From positions 186,001 to 250,000 of the forward strand of contig JAKOVQ010000053.1 of assembly GCA_029781975.1 (NCBI GenBank): a stretch of 64,000 nucleotides of DNA. Reading direction: 5' to 3'. Both the position numbers and the translations under genes were made by a program. Below the pieces are notes generated by a model that ran no database searches, had not been told where the DNA came from, and was given only the letters and a program-made list of their open reading frames with translations. This document shows, one piece after another, positions 16,419 through 23,887 of the stretch (position 1 is the stretch's first letter; each line of letters begins with the position of its first letter). This DNA comes from Acidobacteriota bacterium (GTDB lineage Bacteria > Acidobacteriota > Thermoanaerobaculia > UBA5066).

Positions 16419-17971
16419 GCGGCGAGCCCCGCCATCCGCCGTCCGAGCGCCTCGAACGGCGTGCCGGAGGGGAGCGGCTCGGAGAGGCGGCCGCGGTAGA
16501 CGACGCGGATCGGCCGTCCGAACGCCTGCGCCTCCTCGGGGTCGGCGGTGACGACGAGGACGCCGGCCCCCGAGGCCGCTGCGTCGAGGAGCCGTGCCCG
16601 AACGTCGGCCGAGGCGGCGAGGTCGAGGCCCCGCGTCGGGTGGATCGCGGTCAGGACGCGCGGGAGAGGCTCCAGCTCTCGCGCGAGGAGGAGCTTCTGC
16701 TGGTTCCCGCCGGAGAGCTCGCCCGCCCGCGCGTCCGGTCCGGTCGCGCGGACGCCGAACCGGGCGAGCCGGTCGGCCGCCGTGGCGGCCATCGCCGCCC
16801 GGTCGACGAGGAGGCCGCCCGGCGGGCGGCGCAGGAGAAGGTTCTCGGCGAGCGTCAGGTCGGGGAGGAGCCCCTCGGCCCGCCGGTCGGACGGGATGAA
16901 CGCCCCTCCCGCCCGGCGGTAGGCGAGGGGGTCGCCCGGGCGGACCTTCCGCCCTCCGATCTCGATCGACCCTTCGGCCTCCCTCACGCCCGCCGCGGCG
17001 CCGGCCAGGTCGTCCGCGCCGTTGCCGTCGATCGAGAGGAGGACGACGAGCTCACCCGGGGCGACGGCGAGGTCGACGGGGGGAGCGGCCGAGCCGCGGG
17101 GCCTGAGGGCGCGGAGCGCGAGCGCGGGCGACGGCCCGGTTCCGCCGCCGCCGCCGTCGACGGCAACGCCCCCGGCGGGCGGTGCGTCGGCCGGAGGAGC
17201 CTCCCGCTCCGGGGCGCCGGTCCGCTCCGTCGCCTCCGCGCTGCCGAGGAGGAGCGCGCCGATCTCCTCCGCCGACGTCTCGCCGACGGCCGCCTCGCGA
17301 AGCGTCCTCCCGCGCGCGAGGAGGGTCAGCCGGTCGGCGGCGGCGAAGACCTCCGCGAGGCGGTGGGTGATGAGGAGGACGGTCTTTCCCGTCGAAGCGC
17401 GCGCGCGGAGAGCGCGGAAGAGGGCCGCGGTCTCGTCGGGGGAGAGGACCGCGGTCGGCTCGTCGAGGATGAGGACCGACGGGTCGGTCAGGAGCGCGCC
17501 GGCCACCTCGAGCCGCTGACGCGTCCCGACCGGCAGCTCGCCGACGCGGGCGTCCGGGGGTCCGACGTCGAGGTCGAGGGCGGACGCCACGCGCGCGACG
17601 CGCTCCCGCCGGGCGCGCCGGCTCTCCAGGAAGGGGGCCGCGGGATCGAGGAAGGCGAGGTTGTCGGCGACCGTCGCCGCCTCGACGAGGAGGTCGTGCT
17701 GCGGGACGAGGGCGATCCCGGCGCGGCGCGCCTGTCGGGGCCCGCGGAACGCCATCGGCTTCCCCGCGAGCCGGATCGTCCCCGCGTCGGGCGGGACGAG
17801 CCCCGCCGCGATCGAGACGAGGGTCGACTTGCCGGCTCCGTTCTCGCCGAGGAGGGCGTGGATCTCTCCCGGCCGGAGGGCGAGGTGGGCGCCGTCCAGC
17901 GCCCGGACCGGGCCGAAGGCCTTCGAGATCCCCGACAGCTCGAGCGCGAAGCCCCCCTCCCGACCGTTCAC
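16415..17971 (-). CDS. BMP-type ABC importer, duplicated ATPase
   Basis: A 518-residue protein with two ABC cassettes, as in RbsA, MglA and NupO. The first has Walker A GENGAGKST, the signature-like VGELPVGTRQRLEVAGALL, and Walker B ILDEPTAVL. The second has a degenerate Walker A (SIDGNGADDLAGAAAG) but an intact signature LSGGNQQKLLLAREL, the usual asymmetry in this family. A Pro/Ala/Gly-rich linker separates them. It energises uptake by the two adjacent permeases. Confidence 0.9.
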   Translation of the reverse strand: MNGREGGFALELSGISKAFGPVRALDGAHLALRPGEIHALLGENGAGKSTLVSIAAGLVPPDAGTIRLAGKPMAFRGPRQARRAGIALVPQHDLLVEAATVADNLAFLDPAAPFLESRRARRERVARVASALDLDVGPPDARVGELPVGTRQRLEVAGALLTDPSVLILDEPTAVLSPDETAALFRALRARASTGKTVLLITHRLAEVFAAADRLTLLARGRTLREAAVGETSAEEIGALLLGSAEATERTGAPEREAPPADAPPAGGVAVDGGGGGTGPSPALALRALRPRGSAAPPVDLAVAPGELVVLLSIDGNGADDLAGAAAGVREAEGSIEIGGRKVRPGDPLAYRRAGGAFIPSDRRAEGLLPDLTLAENLLLRRPPGGLLVDRAAMAATAADRLARFGVRATGPDARAGELSGGNQQKLLLARELEPLPRVLTAIHPTRGLDLAASADVRARLLDAAASGAGVLVVTADPEEAQAFGRPIRVVYRGRLSEPLPSGTPFEALGRRMAGLAA

Positions 17972-18012
17972 CGCTCGGACCGGCCCTGCGCCGCCACCCG
18001 CCCGCCCTTCCT

Positions 18013-18088
18013 CCCCTGGTGGGGGGCCAGGGGGGATCGAGAAACCCCCAGGAACATGAATGCCTGGGGGGATCGAGAAACCCCCAGG
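18013..18088. repeat. Tandem hairpin repeat, locus A (two units, 36-bp period)
   Basis: Two units carry the core ATCGAGAAACCCCC at 18036-18049 and 18072-18085. Each core sits in an inverted repeat, CC(A/T)GGGGG, 10-nt loop GATCGAGAAA, CCCCCAGG (18027-18052, 18063-18088). A further 7-bp arm CCCCTGG at 18013 can pair with 18027-18033. The block lies right after the stop of the binding-protein gene and before the ATPase gene. The same core recurs near 51.2 kb. Confidence 0.8.
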
Positions 18089-18092
18089 AACA

Positions 18093-19142
18093 CTAGAAAT
18101 TCCCGCGGGGGACCGCCAGCTCCCCCTTCTCGATCTTCGCCTCCGTCAGCTTCACCTCGTCCACGACCGGCGCCGGGACCCGCCCGAGGAGGGCCGGGTT
18201 CCAGACGAACGAGATGACCTTGCTCTTCAGCCCGTAGCGGATCGGCTGGCCGGTGAAGCGCCCCTCCTTCACCAGCCGCGCCGTCTCGACGAACGCGCGG
18301 GGGAGGTCGATGACGGCGGAGGCGAGGACCGAGGGCGAAAGGGCGTTCTGGTCGCGGTTGGCGCCGAAGGCGTAGATGCCGCGCTCGGTCGCCGCCTGGA
18401 AGACGCCGAGGGCGGCGGCGTCGGCGTTCTGGAAGAGGAAGTCGGCGCCCTGGTCCACCAGGGCGAGGGCGGCCGCCTTCGCGCCGGCGACGTCCTCGAA
18501 CGACCCCGTGAAGACCGCCGTCGCCGTGGCCCCCGGGTTGCCCGCCTTCAGGCCGGCCTCGAACGCGAGGAACGTCGACTTAATCGAGGGGATCTCGACC
18601 CCGCCGACCATCCCCGCCTTCGCGCTCTTCGACATCCGCCCCGCCACGAGGCCGCAGAGGTAGGTCGCCTGCTCCAGCTCGAAGACGATCGGGGCCTGGT
18701 TCCGGGAGGTCCGAGAGCCGGAGGTCGTGATGAAGACCGTCCCGGCGTAGTCGCGCGCGACCCGCGCGGCCGCGTCCTGGAACTCGAAGCCGTGCCCGAA
18801 GCAGAGGCTGTAGCCCTTGGACGCGTAGGCGCGGAACTGCTCCTCGAACTCCGAGGGCGTCTTCACCTGGACGTGGGAGACCTCCGCCCCCAGCTCCTTC
18901 CTGATCGCCTGCAGCCCGTCGTACGCGCCCGCGTTCCATCCCGCGTCCGAGATGGGTCCCGGCGTCAGGAGGGCCACGCGGAACGGCCCGCCGGCCGAGG
19001 GGGGCGGCTGGGGTGCGGCCTTCCTGCAGCCGGCGAGGGCGAGCGGGACCGCGAGGAGCGCGAAGAGAGCGGGGAGCGCGAGGATGCCGGTGCGGCGGGC
19101 GCGGGCCGGTCGGACGGCGGCGAGTCGATGGGTGGCGGGCAT
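18093..19142 (-). CDS. BMP-family ABC importer substrate-binding lipoprotein
   Basis: A 349-residue lipoprotein with a basic N-terminus, hydrophobic core and lipobox LALAGC (Cys near residue 39). The mature part matches the BMP/Med/PnrA family: RVALLTPGPISDAGWNAGAYDGL, CFGHGFEFQDAA, FELEQATYLCGLVAGRMS, GMVGG, and a C-terminal half with FQNADAAALGVFQAATERG. Such proteins bind purine or other nucleosides. The gene heads an operon with the ATPase and two permeases. A separate nucleoside degradation operon lies 14 kb away, which supports nucleoside uptake. Confidence 0.88.
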   Translation of the reverse strand: MPATHRLAAVRPARARRTGILALPALFALLAVPLALAGCRKAAPQPPPSAGGPFRVALLTPGPISDAGWNAGAYDGLQAIRKELGAEVSHVQVKTPSEFEEQFRAYASKGYSLCFGHGFEFQDAAARVARDYAGTVFITTSGSRTSRNQAPIVFELEQATYLCGLVAGRMSKSAKAGMVGGVEIPSIKSTFLAFEAGLKAGNPGATATAVFTGSFEDVAGAKAAALALVDQGADFLFQNADAAALGVFQAATERGIYAFGANRDQNALSPSVLASAVIDLPRAFVETARLVKEGRFTGQPIRYGLKSKVISFVWNPALLGRVPAPVVDEVKLTEAKIEKGELAVPRGNF

Positions 19143-19152
19143 TTGGGCTCGA

Positions 19153-19158
19153 ATTATG
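19153..19158 (-). promoter_or_regulatory. -10-like CATAAT upstream of the BMP lipoprotein
   Basis: CATAAT on the minus strand ends 10 nt before the ATG, so the importer mRNA would have a very short or no leader. Confidence 0.4.
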
Positions 19159-19207
19159 CCCGCGACCGGCAGCGGACCAGGCCGGGGCGCGCGCCCGGCC
19201 GGCCGGC

Positions 19208-19930
19208 TCAGACCACGCTGCGGCCGGCGTCGACGGCGACGACCTGTCCGGTGACCGAGCGGTTCGTCAGGAGGGCCAGCGCCATCGCGACGAGGTCGTC
19301 GACCGAGACGGCCCTGCGCAGCGGCGTCCTCTCGACGAGGCGCGCCAGGGCCTCGGGGGCGAGGTCCTCAGGGGGGAGGACGATCCCGGGAGCGATCCCG
19401 TTGACGCGGACCGCCGGCGCGAGGGCGACGGCGAGGTTCCTCACGAGCGCGTCGATCGCGGCCTTCGCCGCGGCATGCGGGACGTGGGACGGCCACGCCT
19501 GCGCGGCGGCGACGTCCGAGACGAGGAGGACGGCCCCCCCGGCCCGGGCGAGGGCCGCGGCGCCCGCCTGGGCGAGGAAGAAGGCGCTCCGCGGTCCCAC
19601 GGCGAAGGTGAGGTCCCAGTCGTCCCCCGTCACCTCCCCGAACGGCTTCTCGATCCACGGTGAGGCGGAGTGGACGAGCGCGTCGAGCCGGCCGTGCTTC
19701 GCGAGGACCGAGGCGACGAGCGCCGCCGGGGCTCCCGGCTCCGCGAGGTCGGCGCGGTGGGTCGTCGCCCGGGCGCCCGCCGCCTCGAGCGAGGCGGCCG
19801 CCTCCGTCGCCGCCGCCGGATCGCTCCGGAAGTGGACCGCGACGTCGAAGCCCCCGCGCGCGCAGCCGAGCGCGAGGGCGCGGCCCAGGCGGCGCGAGGC
19901 TCCGGTGACGAGGACGACGGGCCGGGTCAC
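19208..19930 (-). CDS. Short-chain dehydrogenase, pteridine-reductase-like, atypical active site
   Basis: A 240-residue Rossmann-fold SDR. The cofactor motif is TGASRRLG (residues 9-16); the arginine is typical of NADPH enzymes and of the PTR1/FolM group. SASPW follows the NNAG position and S138 fits the catalytic serine. The catalytic tyrosine of YxxxK is absent: the sequence is H152-A-A-A-K156. C-terminal NGIAPGIVLP fits the family. The protein may still bind NADPH, may use His, or may be a non-enzymatic homologue. It diverges from the acyl-CoA synthetase gene. Confidence 0.75.
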   Translation of the reverse strand: MTRPVVLVTGASRRLGRALALGCARGGFDVAVHFRSDPAAATEAAASLEAAGARATTHRADLAEPGAPAALVASVLAKHGRLDALVHSASPWIEKPFGEVTGDDWDLTFAVGPRSAFFLAQAGAAALARAGGAVLLVSDVAAAQAWPSHVPHAAAKAAIDALVRNLAVALAPAVRVNGIAPGIVLPPEDLAPEALARLVERTPLRRAVSVDDLVAMALALLTNRSVTGQVVAVDAGRSVV

Positions 19931-19970
19931 CCCGGCAGTTTCTCACCCGGAGGATTGCTGCACTGCTTCC

Positions 19971-19976
19971 TATAAT
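19971..19976 (+). promoter_or_regulatory. -10-like TATAAT upstream of fadD
   Basis: A perfect TATAAT lies 37 nt before the chosen ATG. An ATG inside the hexamer (19974) is in frame but cannot be the start if this is the promoter. Confidence 0.45.
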
Positions 19977-20013
19977 GGCCGACGCCTCAACGAGGGCCGT
20001 GGAGGTTGAATCG

Positions 20014-21801
20014 ATGATCCCGCGCACGCTGGTCGACGTCGTCTCGGGCCTCTCGACGCTCCGGAAGCCGGACCTCCTCCTCTACAAGCGGGACGGCCGG
20101 TGGCGGCCGATCTCCTCGGACCAGCTCGTGGCGGACGTCCGGGCCACCGCCGCCGCCCTGATCCGGCTCGGCGTCCCCGTCGGCGGCCGGGTGGCGCTCC
20201 TGTCCGAGAACCGGCCGGAGTGGGCGACGGTCGACTTCGCCTGCCACCTGGCCGGGGCCGTCCTCGTCCCGGTCTTCCCGACGATGGTGGCCGACCAGGC
20301 CGAGTACCTCCTCCGCGACAGCGGGGCCGTCGCCGCCTTCGCGTCGGGCGACGAGCAGCTGGCGAAGGTCCTCGACGCCCGCAAGCGCTGTCCCGCCCTC
20401 GCCCACGTCTTCCGCTTCGACGGGGAGGGGGGGGACGGCGTCCGTCCCTTCGCTTCGCTCCTCGAGGAGGGGCGGACGGCCTGGGCGCTCGATCCTTCGC
20501 CCGTGGACGAGCGCGCGGCCGCGCGACGGCCGGACGACCTGGCGACGCTCATCTACACCTCCGGGACGACGGGGGAGCCGAAGGGCGCGATGCTGACGCA
20601 CGGCAACTTCGTCTCGAACGTGAACGCGGGGCTCTCGGTCCTCCCGTTCGAGCCGACCAGCGTGGCCCTCTCGTTCCTCCCCCTGTCGCACGTCTTCGAG
20701 CGGATGCTCGAGTACTGCTACTTCGTGAAGGGCGCCACCATCGCCTACGCCGAGTCGATCGAGAAGCTGCGCGACAACCTGGGAGAGGTCAACCCGCACA
20801 TCTTCGGCGCCGTCCCCCGCGTCTACGAGAAGGTCTACGGGCGGATCCGCGACAGCGTCGACTCCGGCTCCCCCGCCAGGCAGAAGCTCTTCGCGATGGC
20901 CGTCGAGACCGGGCGGAAGGTCCTCGAGCTCCGCCAGGCGCAGCAGACCCCGGGGGCCGCCCTGGCCCTCCAGCACATGCTCTTCGACCGGCTGGTCTTC
21001 CGGAAGATCCGCGCCGCGCTCGGCGCGCGCTTCGAGTTCGCGGTGTCGGGCGGGGCGCCCCTCTCCAAGGACCTCGCCGAGTTCTTCTGGGCGATCGGGG
21101 TCCGGGTCTTCGAGGGCTACGGCCTGACCGAGACGAGCCCGGTCATCGCCGTCAACACACCGTCCGCCTGGCGGCTCGGGACCGTGGGGCGGGTCCTCCC
21201 CGGCGTCGAGGTGAGGATCGCCGCCGACGAGGAGATCCTGACCCGGGGGCCCCACGTCATGAAGGGCTACTTCGGCAAGCCCGAGGCGACCGCGGAGGCG
21301 ATCGACTCCGAGGGGTGGTTCCACACGGGCGACATCGGGCTCCTCGACGAGGACGGCTTCCTGAAGATCACCGACCGGAAGAAGGAGATCATCGTCAACT
21401 CGAACGGCAAGAACGTCGCCCCGGCGCCGATAGAGAGCGCCCTGAAGGGGGACCCGTTCGTCGGCCAGCCGGTCGTCATCGGGGACCGGCGGAAGTACCT
21501 CACCTGCCTCATCGTCCCCAACTTCGAGAAGCTCCTCGACTGGGCCCGCCGGAACGGCCTCGGCTCCCTGACCGCCGGGGAGCTCGTGAAGGACCCGCGG
21601 GTCCGCGAGATCTACCAGAAGATCGTCGACCGGGTGAACGCCGGGCGCCCCCACGAGCAGCTGATCCGGCGGTTCGAGCTCCTCACCTCGGAGCTGACGA
21701 TCGACGGGGGGGAGCTGACCCCCACCCTCAAGGTGAAGCGGCGCGTCGTCGACCAGAAGTTCCGGAGCGTCATCGACGCCCTCTACCCGGACGGGGACTG
21801 A
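20014..21801 (+). CDS. fadD: Long-chain acyl-CoA synthetase
   Basis: A 595-residue AMP-forming ligase that activates fatty acids for beta-oxidation. It has YTSGTTGEPKGAMLTHGN (ATP binding), LPLSHVFERM, VSGGAPLSKDLAEFFWAIG, EGYGLTETSPV, WFHTGDIG and ITDRKKEIIVNSNGKN, the set seen in FAA1/FadD15-type long-chain enzymes. The start at 20014 has GGAGG 8 nt before it; the longer frame begins inside a TATAAT. It lies directly upstream of the FadR-type regulator and the beta-oxidation operon. Confidence 0.93.
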   Translation: MIPRTLVDVVSGLSTLRKPDLLLYKRDGRWRPISSDQLVADVRATAAALIRLGVPVGGRVALLSENRPEWATVDFACHLAGAVLVPVFPTMVADQAEYLLRDSGAVAAFASGDEQLAKVLDARKRCPALAHVFRFDGEGGDGVRPFASLLEEGRTAWALDPSPVDERAAARRPDDLATLIYTSGTTGEPKGAMLTHGNFVSNVNAGLSVLPFEPTSVALSFLPLSHVFERMLEYCYFVKGATIAYAESIEKLRDNLGEVNPHIFGAVPRVYEKVYGRIRDSVDSGSPARQKLFAMAVETGRKVLELRQAQQTPGAALALQHMLFDRLVFRKIRAALGARFEFAVSGGAPLSKDLAEFFWAIGVRVFEGYGLTETSPVIAVNTPSAWRLGTVGRVLPGVEVRIAADEEILTRGPHVMKGYFGKPEATAEAIDSEGWFHTGDIGLLDEDGFLKITDRKKEIIVNSNGKNVAPAPIESALKGDPFVGQPVVIGDRRKYLTCLIVPNFEKLLDWARRNGLGSLTAGELVKDPRVREIYQKIVDRVNAGRPHEQLIRRFELLTSELTIDGGELTPTLKVKRRVVDQKFRSVIDALYPDGD

Positions 21802-21888
21802 ACGGCCCTCCCGGTCCCCCGAACCCCCCGGGGGGCGTCCCGGCGGCCGGGGCGTCGGGGAGGGCGGGCGGGGCGGGCCATTGGGGTA

Positions 21889-21918
21889 TTGACGCGGTGC
21901 GGCAATCGGGTCTAGTGT
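21889..21918 (+). promoter_or_regulatory. Sigma-70-type promoter of the fadR operon
   Basis: TTGACG (21889-21894), an 18-nt spacer and TAGTGT (21913-21918). The transcription start would fall within a few nt of the ATG at 21927. Confidence 0.6.
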
Positions 21919-21936
21919 AATGAGTGATGGCTCATT
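21919..21936 (+). promoter_or_regulatory. Probable FadR (TetR-type) operator
   Basis: The inverted repeat AATGAG-TGATGG-CTCATT directly abuts the -10 element and covers the start codon of the regulator gene. It resembles the TGAATGA..TCATTCA boxes bound by TetR-type FadR proteins of Gram-positives. It would give autorepression of the whole operon, relieved by long-chain acyl-CoA. Confidence 0.6.
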
Positions 21937-22634
21937 CAGTAGTCCGGGGGAATCGCGATGACCACGTGGAGGGCGGCGAGGCCGCCGTCCGGCCGGTCGC
22001 CGGAGCCGACCCCGAGAAGCGCCGCCGGATCCTGAAGGCGGCGATCCAGACCTTCGGCCGGAACGGCTTCCACGAGGCCCGCGTCGCCGAGATCGCCTCC
22101 GAGGCGGGGGTCGCCGAGGGGACGGTCTACCTCTACTTCCGGAACAAGGAAGACCTCCTCGGGGTGGTCTTCGACGAGACGATGGACGGCGTCCTGGCCG
22201 AGGGGCGCGGGATCGCGGCCTCGGAAGGGACCGCGGCCGCCAAGCTCGAGCGCCTCGTCCAGCTCCACCTGTCGTTCCTCTCGGCCGACCGCGACCTCGC
22301 CTCGGTCTTCCAGATCGAGCTCCGGCGCAGCGCCCGGCTCGTGGAGCGGTTCTCGCGCTCGAAGCTGGTCGAGTACCTCCGCCTCCTCGACGTGGTCCTC
22401 CAGGAGGGGGTCCGCCGGGGGGAGCTGAGGCGCGACCTGGACCGGCACCTCGCGGTGCGGATCCTCTTCGGGGCGACGGACGAGATCCTGTCGGAGTGGC
22501 TCCTGGCCGGCACGAGCGCCCCCTACGCGGACGGCGCACGGCTGGTGGGGACGCTCCTCAACGGATTCATCGCCTGCGACGGCGAGCAGAAGAAGAGGCG
22601 GGCCCGGGCCCGCCGGGGGAGGGGGACCGCTTGA
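21927..22634 (+). CDS. fadR: TetR-family regulator of fatty acid degradation (FadR-type)
   Basis: A 235-residue TetR regulator. The DNA-binding domain contains RRRILKAAIQTFGRNGFHEA and the helix-turn-helix VAEIASEAGVAEGTVYLYFRN, followed by KEDLL. The C-terminal part (FLSADRDLASVFQIELRRS, GATDEILSEWLL) follows the layout of Bacillus/Thermus FadR, which releases DNA on binding long-chain acyl-CoA. It heads an operon with thiolase, FadB and acyl-CoA dehydrogenase and has an operator over its own start. The start at ATG 21927 is leaderless; a GTG 3 nt earlier is also possible. The stop overlaps the next start by TTGA. Confidence 0.85.
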   Translation: MAHSVVRGNRDDHVEGGEAAVRPVAGADPEKRRRILKAAIQTFGRNGFHEARVAEIASEAGVAEGTVYLYFRNKEDLLGVVFDETMDGVLAEGRGIAASEGTAAAKLERLVQLHLSFLSADRDLASVFQIELRRSARLVERFSRSKLVEYLRLLDVVLQEGVRRGELRRDLDRHLAVRILFGATDEILSEWLLAGTSAPYADGARLVGTLLNGFIACDGEQKKRRARARRGRGTA

Positions 22635-23887
22635 GCCGAGCCGCATACATCCTGAACGGGGCCCGAACGCCCTACGCCAAGGCGGGGACGGACTTCAAGG
22701 ACGTCCCGGCCACCGACCTGGGACGCATCGCGGCCGTCGAGGCGATGGCCCGGGCCCGGGTCGAGCCGGAGGAGATCGACCAGGCGATCTTCGGCAACAT
22801 CGCGACCCCCGTCGACGCCGCCAACATCGCGCGCGTCATCGCGCTCCGCGCGGGGATCCCGAAGGAGAGGCCGGCCCACTCGGTCTCCCGCAACTGCGCC
22901 TCCGGGATCGAGTCGATCGTCCAGGCGGCCCGGCTCATCCAGACGGGGGAGGCCGACGTCGTCCTGGCGGGCGGCGTCGAGAACATGTCGCTCATCCCGT
23001 TCCTCTACCCGGAGAAGGTGAAGGCGGTCCTGACCCAGGCGGGGATGGCGCGGTCGCTCCCGGACCGGGTGATGGCCTTCTCGAGGATGCCGTGGCCGCA
23101 GCTCCTCGACCCGGTGATCGGGATCAAGCAGGGGCTGACCGACCCGGTCTGCAACCTGAACATGGGGGAGACGGCCGAGATCCTCGCCAAGGAGGGGAAG
23201 CTCACCCGCGAGGAGCAGGACCGCTTCGCCCTGAGGTCGCACCAGCGGGCGACGCTGGCGCGCGACCGCCTGGCGCAGGAGATCGTCCCCGTCCCGATCC
23301 CGCCGGCCTTCGACCGGCTCTCCCTCCAGGACAACGGCGTCCGCGAGAACCAGACCATGGACGCGCTCGCGAAGCTGAAGCCGTTCTTCGACCGGAAGTA
23401 CGGGACGGTCACCGCGGGCAACTCGTCGCAGATCACGGACGGCGCCGCGGCGGTCGTCGTGGCGTCGGAGGACTTCGTCGAGAGGCGCAAGCTCCCGGTC
23501 CTCGGGCGCGTCGAGGGGTGGGGGTTCGCGGGGCTCGAGCCCGAGCGGATGGGGCTCGGCCCCTCGCGGTCGACGCCGGTCGCGCTGAAGCACGCCCGGA
23601 GGAAGCTCTCCGACGTCGGGCTCGTCGAGATGAACGAGGCGTTCGCCGCCCAGGTGCTGGCGAACCTCGCCGCGTTCGAGCGCGACCCGCAGCTCGGGCC
23701 CCTCGACCCGGACATCCTCAACGTGAACGGCGGCGCGATCGCCCTGGGGCACCCCGTGGGCGCCTCGGCGACCCGGCTCGTCCTGACGCTCCTCTACGAG
23801 ATGAAGCGCCGGAAGGTGGCGCACGGCCTGGCCACGCTCTGCGTCGGCGGCGGGCTGGGGGCCACGATCGTCCTGGAGGCCGCATGA
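22631..23887 (+). CDS. fadA: Acetyl-CoA C-acyltransferase (3-ketoacyl-CoA thiolase)
   Basis: A 418-residue thiolase for the last step of beta-oxidation, releasing acetyl-CoA. It opens AAYILNGARTPYAKAGTDFKD. The nucleophilic cysteine is in SRNCASGIESIVQAA, the catalytic His and final Cys motifs are NGGAIALGHPVGASATR and CVGGGLGAT. Length and motifs are closest to FadI / trifunctional-protein beta subunits. The TTG start overlaps the fadR stop and follows GGGGGA; the longer frame upstream runs inside fadR. It overlaps fadB by ATGA. Confidence 0.93.
   Translation: MSRAAYILNGARTPYAKAGTDFKDVPATDLGRIAAVEAMARARVEPEEIDQAIFGNIATPVDAANIARVIALRAGIPKERPAHSVSRNCASGIESIVQAARLIQTGEADVVLAGGVENMSLIPFLYPEKVKAVLTQAGMARSLPDRVMAFSRMPWPQLLDPVIGIKQGLTDPVCNLNMGETAEILAKEGKLTREEQDRFALRSHQRATLARDRLAQEIVPVPIPPAFDRLSLQDNGVRENQTMDALAKLKPFFDRKYGTVTAGNSSQITDGAAAVVVASEDFVERRKLPVLGRVEGWGFAGLEPERMGLGPSRSTPVALKHARRKLSDVGLVEMNEAFAAQVLANLAAFERDPQLGPLDPDILNVNGGAIALGHPVGASATRLVLTLLYEMKRRKVAHGLATLCVGGGLGATIVLEAA

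Noticed and set aside
18027-18088. CRISPR array
   Set aside because: Only two 36-bp units, with no unique spacers of constant length and no cas genes. The palindromic units with a fixed loop and position next to a stop codon fit a REP/terminator-like element better.
16265-18217. 650-codon plus-strand frame across the ABC importer
   Set aside because: It is antisense to the ATPase and permease genes with no recognisable motif.
19974-20013. ATG inside TATAAT as fadD start
   Set aside because: It would need transcription from further upstream; the ATG at 20014 has GGAGG at proper spacing and fits family length.
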